This document shows, in pieces, positions 36,835 to 44,273 of a stretch of 64,000 nucleotides of DNA. This DNA comes from Aurantibrevibacter litoralis (GTDB taxonomy: Bacteria; Bacteroidota; Bacteroidia; Flavobacteriales; Flavobacteriaceae). The stretch is taken from positions 8,421-72,420 of the forward strand of contig NZ_JAYEEQ010000018.1 of NCBI RefSeq assembly GCF_034651555.1. The letters are read 5' to 3'. The number at the start of each line of letters is the position of its first letter. Position 1 is the stretch's first letter. The notes under the pieces are model-generated. The model was not told the origin of the DNA. It made no database searches and saw nothing but the letters and a program-made list of their open reading frames with translations. A program made the position numbers and the translations under genes.

Positions 36835-37992
36835 TTAAAAATCACTTTTTTTTACCAGTCGTATTCCAGAAAAAATCCAACGGCTGGAAGCGTGAAAAAA
36901 ATTGCGATAGGTTGCGCGCTTATGCCCTTGTGGTGTGGCTACCGAAGACCCACGAAGTACTATTTGATTTATCATAAACTTACCGTTGTATTCGCCTAAT
37001 GCACCTTCTGCTTGCTTAAAGCCAGGGTAGGGCAAATAGGCAGAGTTGGTCCATTCCCAAAGTTGTCCCCATTCCATTTTTTTGGAAGCTATTTCCCATT
37101 CAAACTCGGTAGGTAAGCGCATCCCTTTCCAAGTGGCAAATGCATAAGCTTCGTACATTGAAATATGCGAAACGGGTAAACGGGGATTGAGTTTTTCTAA
37201 ACCATTAAAGTGATAATGCCACCATTGTCCGTCTTTGTAATGCCAATATAGGGGCGATTTTATTTCGTTATTTTGAATAAAATGCCAACCTTCATCGTGC
37301 CATAAGTTGAAGTTTTCGTATCCGCCTGCTTCTATAAATTCGATGTATTCTCCATTGGTTACTAGTTTGTTACTTATTTCACAACTCTGTATATACACTT
37401 TGTGTACCGGCAATTCATTGTCGAAACAAAAGTCGTTTGTTTGATGCCCTATTTCATAAACTCCTGCTTCGATAGGGTGCCATTGCTGCGTTTGGGTTTC
37501 TTTTTTTGCCCTGAAATAGGAGCCAATGCTTGGGAATGTAGGCTGAGTGCCTAAAATATACTTGATGTCATACGCCAAAAGTTCTTGATGCTGCTGCTCG
37601 TGGTTTATACCTATTTCTACCAAGGTTAATACTTCATCACTAGGGTTATTTTCCAGTAAATTAACGATAATTTCAGTAACGTATTTTCGGTATTCGTATA
37701 TTTTTGCTACACTGGGTCGGGTCATAAAACCTCGGTTTTGTCGCAAGCTGCGTTCACCCATATTGTTGTAATAACTGTTAAATAGATATGCAAAATCAGG
37801 GTGAAAAACAGCGTAATCCTTTGCGAAATTGACCAAAATAAATTGTTCAAAAAACCAAGTCGTATGAGCCAAATGCCACTTAGGCGGTGACACATTATTC
37901 ATGGGTTGCACTACGTAATCTTCGGTTTCCAAAGGATTACAAAGCTGTTCTGTGGATTTACGGGTATTTGAAAATTGATCTTTTAAACTCAT
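36835..37992 (-). CDS. egtB: Ergothioneine biosynthesis sulfoxide synthase EgtB
   Basis: A 385-residue non-haem iron enzyme that joins hercynine to a cysteine or gamma-glutamylcysteine sulfur with O2. The N-terminal DinB-like domain carries the iron ligands: His43 in HLAHTTWFFE and His131/His135 in NHEQQHQE. The C-terminal formylglycine-generating-enzyme-like domain ends RNFFHASSRWIFSGIRLV. The start overlaps the DUF427 stop as TAATG. No egtA, egtC or egtE is beside it; the thiol donor type (cysteine or gamma-glutamylcysteine) cannot be decided. A selenoneine-type SenA is less likely because no senB or senC is present and egtD is. Confidence 0.92.
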   Translation of the reverse strand: MSLKDQFSNTRKSTEQLCNPLETEDYVVQPMNNVSPPKWHLAHTTWFFEQFILVNFAKDYAVFHPDFAYLFNSYYNNMGERSLRQNRGFMTRPSVAKIYEYRKYVTEIIVNLLENNPSDEVLTLVEIGINHEQQHQELLAYDIKYILGTQPTFPSIGSYFRAKKETQTQQWHPIEAGVYEIGHQTNDFCFDNELPVHKVYIQSCEISNKLVTNGEYIEFIEAGGYENFNLWHDEGWHFIQNNEIKSPLYWHYKDGQWWHYHFNGLEKLNPRLPVSHISMYEAYAFATWKGMRLPTEFEWEIASKKMEWGQLWEWTNSAYLPYPGFKQAEGALGEYNGKFMINQIVLRGSSVATPQGHKRATYRNFFHASSRWIFSGIRLVKKSDF

Positions 37993-38273
37993 TACTTTTC
38001 AATTTTTACACCTTTCCAAAAGGCAAAATAACCTTTTATTGCTTTTGCCATTTCTTTAGGCTCGGGATAGTACCAAGCGGCATCTTTGTTGCTTTCTCCA
38101 TTTACCTCTAATGTCTTATAACTGGCTACACCTTTCCAATGGCATGAGGTATTTGTAGTACTATCTTTAAAAAATTCCTTTTTAATACTATCTGCTGGAA
38201 AATAATGGTTGTTTTCGATAACAATTGTTTCGTTACTTTCTGCGACAAGTTGATTGTTCCAAATGGCCTTCAT
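37992..38273 (-). CDS. DUF427 protein
   Basis: A 93-residue single-domain protein of the DUF427 family (KAIWNNQLVAES start, central YFPADSIKKEFF, TSCHWKGVASYKTLEVNG and AAWYYPEP motifs, ending GYFAFWKGVKIE). The family's biochemical role is not established. It overlaps egtB by one base and sits 20 nt after the DUF5996-like gene, so it is part of the ergothioneine operon. Confidence 0.88.
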   Translation of the reverse strand: MKAIWNNQLVAESNETIVIENNHYFPADSIKKEFFKDSTTNTSCHWKGVASYKTLEVNGESNKDAAWYYPEPKEMAKAIKGYFAFWKGVKIEK

Positions 38274-38293
38274 TGTGGTTAATTTTATTTAAT

Positions 38294-39106
38294 TTAGGAT
38301 TGTGACCATTGTGTAGCCTCTTTTAAAAAGGGTTGAATAGTAGCTAACTTCGTGTCACTTAATGGAAGTACTGCACCATTCCAGTGCTCGCCGGTTATCC
38401 ATTTACCGACAGATAAAGGTTTTGTGGTAGCATAGTCGACATTGTGCTCATTAAGGCTGTAAACTGAAAAATAAAAATACGCTTCATCAATCATACTGTC
38501 TGCCATTGCCCAGCCAAAACCAATGCCGATGTTTTGATTCACTTCGGTGTAAATTCCGGTGTCGAAATGGTGGGGCCATATTCTAATTTCGGATTCTACA
38601 TTTAGGTGGTCGTTCAATAAGCTACAAGCTTGATTTGCTAAAGCTCTATAGTGCAACCATTGGTCTAGGGCTTCGGAGTCCCATTTTTGTAGGGCATCAT
38701 TTTTAAAATCGTAATCTGGTATTTCAAAATGCAAGGGTTTTAAAAAATCGGCTCCATCTACCTTAAGATTTTTAGTAAGAAAATGGGCAATAGCTATTTC
38801 TACCTCGCTTTGGGCTTTTCCAATGGTTTCAAAAGAGGCCACTTCTCGGTTTTGTTTATCCAGCAAATGAAAGGTTTGGTGCGCTAAGTTTAGGCTTAAA
38901 ATTAAATGTCCACTACGGATATTTGCCCATCGTCCCCAGATTTGTTTTCCAATAAGGTCAAAGCGCAGATTGGTATGGCTATCGTCTTCTTTCTTTTCCG
39001 AAAAGCTTCGTCCAAATTTTGCGACCGTTTGACTAAGTTGGTGAATGTATTGGTCTATTTTAGTGTACTTTTTCATAATTAATTCCTGTTTAGTGTATTC
39101 CTGCAT
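38294..39106 (-). CDS. DUF5996-like protein in the ergothioneine operon
   Basis: 270 residues from the ATG at 39106, which overlaps the preceding stop by 17 nt; a second ATG at 39076 gives 260 residues and no overlap. Features are LNLAHQTFHLLD near residue 95, and RIWPHHFDTGIY followed by IGIGFGWAMADSMIDEAYFY near residues 185-215, which resembles the DUF5996 family. There is no signal peptide. Function unknown. Family assignment is from memory of the WPxHFD motif and is moderate. Confidence 0.7.
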   Translation of the reverse strand: MQEYTKQELIMKKYTKIDQYIHQLSQTVAKFGRSFSEKKEDDSHTNLRFDLIGKQIWGRWANIRSGHLILSLNLAHQTFHLLDKQNREVASFETIGKAQSEVEIAIAHFLTKNLKVDGADFLKPLHFEIPDYDFKNDALQKWDSEALDQWLHYRALANQACSLLNDHLNVESEIRIWPHHFDTGIYTEVNQNIGIGFGWAMADSMIDEAYFYFSVYSLNEHNVDYATTKPLSVGKWITGEHWNGAVLPLSDTKLATIQPFLKEATQWSQS

Positions 39107-40691
39107 AATTGATACTTGTCAGTCTATGAATGTCATAATCCATAGTTGATAAGTCGTTTTGATTAAATTTACTAACCGAATCGTGTCCACAGGAACGCGC
39201 CACCACTTTGATTAAATCATTGGTAGCACTGAAAAAATTGAATAATTGTTTCGCCGATGCATCAATAATTAAGCGACTTCTAAGGCTTTCTTTTTGGGTA
39301 GCAATTCCCACCGGACAATTATTGGAAGCGCACGCCCTCATACCCAAACAACCGATAGCCTGTAAGGCCGAATTGGAAACTGCAATGGCGTCTGCACCCA
39401 GCATCAATGCCTTTGCGAAATCTTCTGCTACACGCAATCCGCCTGTAATGACGAGCGTTACCTCTTTAGCACCTACTTTGTCCAAGTGTTTTCTGGCACG
39501 AGCCAATGCAGGAATGGTAGGCACATTAATATTGTCTCTCAAAATAGTAGGAGCAGAGCCTGTTCCGCCACCTCGTCCGTCAAGGATAATGTAATCTACA
39601 CCCACTTTTAGTGCAAAGTCTATATCTGCTTCAATGTGGCTGGCAGCAATTTTAAACCCAATGGGAATGCCACCCGTTTTTTCTCTCACTTCCTCAGCTA
39701 CTTTTCTAAAATCTTCTGCTGTAAACAAATCTGGGAAAGCCGCAGGTGAAATGGCAGTTTCGCCTTCTTTCAAGCCTCGCACTTCAGCTATTTCTTTGGT
39801 GACTTTATTGCCGGGTAAGTGTCCACCTGTACCTGTTTTTGCGCCTTGACCGCCTTTAAAATGAAAGGCTTGGGCTTTTTTTACCTTATCCCACGAAAAA
39901 CCAAATTTACCGGAGGCTAACTCGTAGAAATATTTGGAATTGCTTTCCTGCTCTTGCGGTAGCATTCCACCTTCGCCACTGCAAATACCTGTGCCTGCTA
40001 GTTCAGCGCCTTTCGCCAAGGCAATTTTAGCTTCACGAGAAAGTGCGCCAAAACTCATATCGGACACAAAAAGCGGCATGTCTAGTTTGAGTGGTTTTTT
40101 TGCCTTTGCACCGATAATCACAGACGTTTCTACCGCTTCATCATCTAAAAGTGGACGACTTGCCAATTGAGCAGGGAGAAACTGAATGCTTTCCCATTTG
40201 GGTAAGGTATTTCTATCTACACCCATACTGGCCGATGGACCGTGATGTCCGTAGTTTTTGAGTCCGTTTTGGGCGAGTTCTTTGATGTAGTTGGTATAGG
40301 GTTCGGTCTCTTCAGGATGCGTATCGGCATACTGCCCGAGGTATTGATCTCTGTTGAAGGGTTGCGGATGTTCTTCTAAAAAAGCATTGATTTCAGCTTC
40401 ATCTACCCAGATAAAATCGTCTTTGATTTTTGCGGTGAATTTGTGTAACACTTCTTCGTTATTGTATTCCGAAACGCCCGTATCGATGCGGTAATCCCAG
40501 CCGTGCAAGCCGCAAATGAGATTGTTTCCCTCCACATATCCGTCAGACATCAGTGCGCCACGGTGCAAGCAGCGACCGTAAAGTACAGACACTTTGTCTT
40601 CATACTTAACGATGACCAGATCGAGTCCGTTAATTTGATAGTGTGTGGGTTGTTTTTCTTGAAGGTTGGAGAATTTTAGTGTTTTAGTCAT
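39090..40691 (-). CDS. Rieske [2Fe-2S] domain fused to FMN-binding glutamate-synthase domain
   Basis: 533 residues in two modules. The N-terminal Rieske domain (about 1-105) has both cluster motifs: C41-L-H43 in GRCLHRGALMSDG and C60-x2-H63 in CGLHGWDY. The C-terminal part (about 190-500) is the FMN/Fe-S barrel of glutamate synthase, with GGQGAKTGTGGHLPG, DYIILDGRGGGTGSAP, GLRVAEDFAKALMLGADA and the [3Fe-4S] ligands C-x5-C-x4-C in CLGMRACASNNC. The amidotransferase and GXGXG domains of GltB are absent, so it is not a standard glutamate synthase. It is first in the operon leading to egtB and egtD; a redox role in thiol metabolism is inference. Confidence 0.88.
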   Translation of the reverse strand: MTKTLKFSNLQEKQPTHYQINGLDLVIVKYEDKVSVLYGRCLHRGALMSDGYVEGNNLICGLHGWDYRIDTGVSEYNNEEVLHKFTAKIKDDFIWVDEAEINAFLEEHPQPFNRDQYLGQYADTHPEETEPYTNYIKELAQNGLKNYGHHGPSASMGVDRNTLPKWESIQFLPAQLASRPLLDDEAVETSVIIGAKAKKPLKLDMPLFVSDMSFGALSREAKIALAKGAELAGTGICSGEGGMLPQEQESNSKYFYELASGKFGFSWDKVKKAQAFHFKGGQGAKTGTGGHLPGNKVTKEIAEVRGLKEGETAISPAAFPDLFTAEDFRKVAEEVREKTGGIPIGFKIAASHIEADIDFALKVGVDYIILDGRGGGTGSAPTILRDNINVPTIPALARARKHLDKVGAKEVTLVITGGLRVAEDFAKALMLGADAIAVSNSALQAIGCLGMRACASNNCPVGIATQKESLRSRLIIDASAKQLFNFFSATNDLIKVVARSCGHDSVSKFNQNDLSTMDYDIHRLTSINYAGIH

Positions 40692-41240
40692 AATTTTATT
40701 TTGGCAGGTGATTTTTATTTAATAATCGATATTTTAATGCTTCGACGTTGCCTTCAAAACGGATTGTAAAGCTTCCTTTTAATGCCTCGCGGGTGTGTTC
40801 CAAGGTGGATTTACTCCTTTGTTATGCGTTACGGGCTCCAACGCGCCAGTGACAAGTCTAATTTAATAAAAAAAGAGCCTTATTCTAAAAATGCGAATTT
40901 AGAAACGTACTCTTACGATTTCAATCTAAAGATTCCCCGACCCAAGGGTCGGGGTTTCCTATTTACCTATCCTTTGGAGCGATCGGAATTGCCTTTTTGC
41001 AGTTCCGGCTGAGATAAAATACAAAATTTCGGTTTTTGGCCTAAAGACCAAAATGAAACTGGCAAAACCCGTACTGAGCGCAGTAGAAGTATACCCCCAT
41101 GGCTTGCCTCGGGAATAGTCAGTTTCATTAAATTTTTTATTACTTGCTGTTGCTGCGTTGTAATGGGTTTTTGCAATATAAAAAGATAAAGCATAACCCA
41201 TAGTGTATTTTGAGTATTTAGTACTTATTTAATACTAAAA
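40692..41240 (-). promoter_or_regulatory. Leader B: duplicated upstream region interrupted by the 216-bp repeat
   Basis: Homologous to leader A (35374-35710) on both sides of the repeat copy at 40923-41138. Conserved are the AGTATTTAGTACT palindrome with a further half site (41213-41236), the TAGACTTG box on the minus strand (40853-40860, the counterpart of TAGTTTTG in leader A) 162 nt before the ATG, and the UTR words. The repeat separates the palindrome from the promoter box. The rest of this gene-free stretch, 41241-41488, shows no recognisable gene. Confidence 0.75.
40923..41138 (+). repeat. Dispersed 216-bp hairpin-rich repeat, copy 2 (insertion in leader B)
   Basis: Same element as at 25785 and 52330. 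Here the first hairpin is perfect (CCCCGACCC/GGGTCGGGG) and the third keeps pairing through a T-G wobble (GGAATTGC/GCAGTTCC). Comparison with leader A, where the flanks are continuous, gives the insertion boundaries: the element starts right after the shared TTTCAAT and ends in the A/T tract before the shared GCTGC-TTG-AATGGG segment. Confidence 0.9.
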
Positions 41241-41488
41241 TTTTCATGATTTGCCTCGATCTAAAAGGAGGTAATGAAGATGTCATCGATGTACCCTTTT
41301 AGGGAAGGGCAAAAATTTAAGAAATCAAGTCAAAATCAACAACAGCTACCACATAAAAGCGGAATACTAAAAATAGGGGTTGCAAAGTACCGCAAAAAAA
41401 ACAGGATGATCCTATTTTTCCTCCAAAGCACGATCCCTTTTACCGGAATGGAAACTCTGAAGTGATCTTAAAAAGGGCAATCAACACC

Positions 41489-42547
41489 TTAGCTTTTTTG
41501 TTCTTTATTAAAGTAGACCAGATAGTAGTACATCAGTCGTTCTTCATCCCACCCTTTCTCTACAAACTTTTCCGCAGAATCGGGATTTATAAAGTCGAGC
41601 CGTATTTGTATATTGGTGTCTAAATGAATGACGTTTTTTATTTTTTTTCGCGCTTCGGAAACCGCCTTATTCGCAATATCAAAGTTAGAGACATCTTCAA
41701 TGCTGTATTTAGCTCCTTTGTCTACCTTATAATTTTTGAATTCTGGTATAAACTCCGGATTCTCCATGACTTCGTTTAAGAAATTGGTTTCCTCAAAGGC
41801 GTCGTTTTTCGCAAAATGGTTTACCGCCCTGTTCATAAACAAAACTTCTTGTTGTTTATCTTCGGCCGGTAGAACAACATCTTTAGCAAAATTTTGGCAG
41901 AATTTCAAGTAGTTCTTAGTCAGGAAATTTTCATCGGCCAGTACCGCGACCTCCAAGAAGTTTTCAAGCCAATATTTAGCGTCATAGCGGTTGCTGTCTA
42001 CAGATAATACTTTATAACCTTCCTCTTTGTTTGTGTTAAAAATGAGACACCCTTTATCAAGTTTGTTGATGTTGATGCCCTGCTGTATCAAAATATCAAG
42101 ATTCCCCTCTTTTTCTGTGAATTGAAGGAAGTCTTGTTTTAGTTCACTTTTAAAAATCCCCACGGCATCCAACTTTACATTGTCTACATACATTCCGCTA
42201 AGGTAAGCCACATATACTTCGCCACTTTTAATATGGGGATGGTTCGATTGTTCAAATAGATGTGTTGCGATGGCTTTAGACTGTTCATGCACGGAGTCCG
42301 GATCGGCAAAAATGGCGGAGGCCATTTTGTAAACGGGATTGAATTCCAAATCTACCTCATGAGATAATTTAAAGTAGTTTTCCTCTTTTTCGCGAAAGGG
42401 CTTAAAAAAATATTCTTTGAGCAAGCCTGTGGTCTCGTCATTAAGGGCGAAAGGTTCTTGGGATAAAAATAGCGATTCGTTTTTATTTTTATTTCCCACA
42501 CGATGCAGGGAGATGGTTTCAATTTGGGTGGTGTATAGATTGATCAT
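41489..42547 (-). CDS. Nucleoid-associated protein, NdpA/YejK (NA37) family
   Basis: 352 residues. The N-terminus LYTTQIETISLHRVGNK, central VYVAYLSGMYVDNVKLDAVGIFKSE and C-terminal KAVSEARKKIKNVIHLDTNIQIRLDF match the 37-kDa nucleoid-associated protein family common in Bacteroidota. Predicted DNA association comes from the family; the precise role is unknown. It stands alone downstream of the pRiA4b-type gene, 81 nt away, in the same direction. Confidence 0.88.
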   Translation of the reverse strand: MINLYTTQIETISLHRVGNKNKNESLFLSQEPFALNDETTGLLKEYFFKPFREKEENYFKLSHEVDLEFNPVYKMASAIFADPDSVHEQSKAIATHLFEQSNHPHIKSGEVYVAYLSGMYVDNVKLDAVGIFKSELKQDFLQFTEKEGNLDILIQQGININKLDKGCLIFNTNKEEGYKVLSVDSNRYDAKYWLENFLEVAVLADENFLTKNYLKFCQNFAKDVVLPAEDKQQEVLFMNRAVNHFAKNDAFEETNFLNEVMENPEFIPEFKNYKVDKGAKYSIEDVSNFDIANKAVSEARKKIKNVIHLDTNIQIRLDFINPDSAEKFVEKGWDEERLMYYYLVYFNKEQKS

Positions 42548-42628
42548 TTACAGGATAAAGAAATAGTTTAAGGGTTAAAAAAGATGATGCGTTGAAAAGG
42601 TGATGGGTCAATTTTAGAAGCCTATGGA

Positions 42629-43123
42629 TTAGTTCCAATTTTCATCAAAATCAAGATCTTCGTAATTATCAAGGGTATCTTCAAAATCAAATCCGGGTTC
42701 GGCTTCAAACTTTTTATCGGGAGCGGCATCGGGAATTTCACCGAAACTGAAAAGTAAATTAGGATAGGCTTGTCCGGGCATAGGATCTACAATATCGGCC
42801 AATTCTACAAAGAACGTCCACATGCTTAGAAAGTCGTACACATAAATGAGTTTTGGGGTATTTTCGGTCAAAAGATCTTCTACAAAAGTCTCACTCATTA
42901 GCCTTAAGTCAGAACCGTTTTCGCTCATATCAAAAAGCGCAATCTCTTCCTGTTGGTTCCATTGGTCGTCGCAAGTATAAAACGAAGCCATTTCGTGTCC
43001 GCCAAAGCCAAAAGCCTGTGTTATGGAATTGTGGAAGTCTTCTAAGGTATTATCTCCTTCAATTTCCAGATCCCTAAAGATGTCTTCTTCCGCATCCAAA
43101 ATAATTCTGATTTTATATATCAT
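42629..43123 (-). CDS. Plasmid pRiA4b ORF-3-like protein
   Basis: 164 residues with the family pattern: YKIRIILDAEEDIFRDLEI near the start, LEDFHNSITQAFGF, and FYTCDDQWNQ. A Tyr/Asp-rich central part (LIYVYDFLSMWTFFVEL) and a very acidic C-terminus (EDTLDNYEDLDFDENWN) follow. Despite the plasmid name, the family is common on Bacteroidota chromosomes; function unknown. It lies between the ctaA gene and the nucleoid-associated protein gene. Confidence 0.85.
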   Translation of the reverse strand: MIYKIRIILDAEEDIFRDLEIEGDNTLEDFHNSITQAFGFGGHEMASFYTCDDQWNQQEEIALFDMSENGSDLRLMSETFVEDLLTENTPKLIYVYDFLSMWTFFVELADIVDPMPGQAYPNLLFSFGEIPDAAPDKKFEAEPGFDFEDTLDNYEDLDFDENWN

Positions 43124-43150
43124 TGCCTAGGTGTTTTGGGTGCCACAAAG

Positions 43151-44185
43151 TTACAAAGTTTTAGGACTTGTAGCCGATTTTATAGGTTCCAATATCAAAT
43201 AGAATTGAAGTCCGAACAGCACCGCAGCAAAAACTAAATGCAACGGTTGGCTACTAAAGGGAAAATGAAGGTAGTACATACCCATACCAGAAATAACCTC
43301 TAGAAAAAGCAACAAAAGCACCCACCGAATTTTATCATATCCCAGATTTTTTTTGGTTATGCGGTACGCAAGAAAGAGATTTAAAAGCACTACTAAAATA
43401 GAAAAGCTGCGATGTACATAAAATTGAACGTTCGGATTTTGTAGCCATAAGTGTTTGTTGCTTTCCCCAAAAAGATCGGTTTGAACATCTACAAATTGGC
43501 GTACCTGAGTGCCTACTATAATTTGAAACAAGGAGAATGCCAGCGCTACGAAAAGGAGTCTTACGGTAAGGGGATCATAGGGTAGGGGCGTATCCCTGTT
43601 TTTTGTTTTATGAATTAGGAATAACAAAAGCGCCACAATAACTAAAGCCATGACCATATGAACTGAAATTTTCACAGGTTCTAATACCGAGTACACCACA
43701 GTAGCACCCAGCCAAGCCTGAAAGCCCATAGCGAGAACTACAACCCAAGACACTAGGGTAACGACCTTTTGTTTTTTCCAAAACGTTAGGGAATATAAAG
43801 CAAGCACGAGGGTTCCTAAACCGGCCAAAGCACCAAAAAGTCTATTAATAAATTCTGTCCAAGTATGTGCCGGATTAAAGACCGCATAATCGTGTTTAGT
43901 ATAGGGTTCCCAATTTTTAGTGTCGAACGCGGTTTCTGTGGTAAAATCGGTTTTGGCTACCTGCAGCGTTTCGTCTCTTATAATTACCTGACCGGAACGA
44001 TAGGTGTGGGTGGGTTTCCATTCTAATTCCGAGGCATGGGTGGGCGGAATATAATAGCCAAAACATTTGGGCCAATCGGGGCAGCCCATACCACTTCCGG
44101 TCATACGTACCACAGCTCCGGCCACAATGACTAGATATACTAATACCAAAGCTACTTTCGCGATATTTCTAAAACGTTTTTCCAT
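43151..44185 (-). CDS. ctaA: Heme A synthase (COX15/CtaA family)
   Basis: A 344-residue inner-membrane protein with about eight transmembrane helices. It converts heme O to heme A for cytochrome oxidase. Motifs: VRMTGSGMGCPDWPKCFGYYIPP after helix 1, HTWTEFINRLFGALAG with the heme-ligand His, VHMVMALV, and VHRSFSILVVLL. The loop of about 60 residues between helices 1 and 2 is typical of the Bacteroidota form. The CtaB partner is not next to it. Confidence 0.94.
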   Translation of the reverse strand: MEKRFRNIAKVALVLVYLVIVAGAVVRMTGSGMGCPDWPKCFGYYIPPTHASELEWKPTHTYRSGQVIIRDETLQVAKTDFTTETAFDTKNWEPYTKHDYAVFNPAHTWTEFINRLFGALAGLGTLVLALYSLTFWKKQKVVTLVSWVVVLAMGFQAWLGATVVYSVLEPVKISVHMVMALVIVALLLFLIHKTKNRDTPLPYDPLTVRLLFVALAFSLFQIIVGTQVRQFVDVQTDLFGESNKHLWLQNPNVQFYVHRSFSILVVLLNLFLAYRITKKNLGYDKIRWVLLLLFLEVISGMGMYYLHFPFSSQPLHLVFAAVLFGLQFYLILEPIKSATSPKTL

Positions 44186-44273
44186 AATTTATCCTAAGGC
44201 TTTAATCCTTTGGCGTAGGTGAAAAGGGCAATCACAAAGTTTTGGTTTATAGTGTTTTAAAAAAAGGACCTCT

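Noticed and set aside
35893..40691. Ovothiol (OvoA) or selenoneine (SenABC) cluster as an alternative reading
   Set aside because: OvoA is a larger single protein with a fused methyltransferase, and senB/senC are absent; separate EgtB and EgtD with intact motifs favour ergothioneine.
40959..41201. Open frames of 75-80 residues across repeat copy 2 and the leader
   Set aside because: They are read through the inserted repeat and change at its boundaries, so they cannot be ancestral genes.
41274..41465. 63-residue open frame preceded by an AAGGAGGT-like sequence
   Set aside because: Bacteroidota rarely use Shine-Dalgarno signals, the peptide is Lys/Gln-rich without domain features, and no homologous protein is recognised. 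Left as unexplained intergenic DNA.
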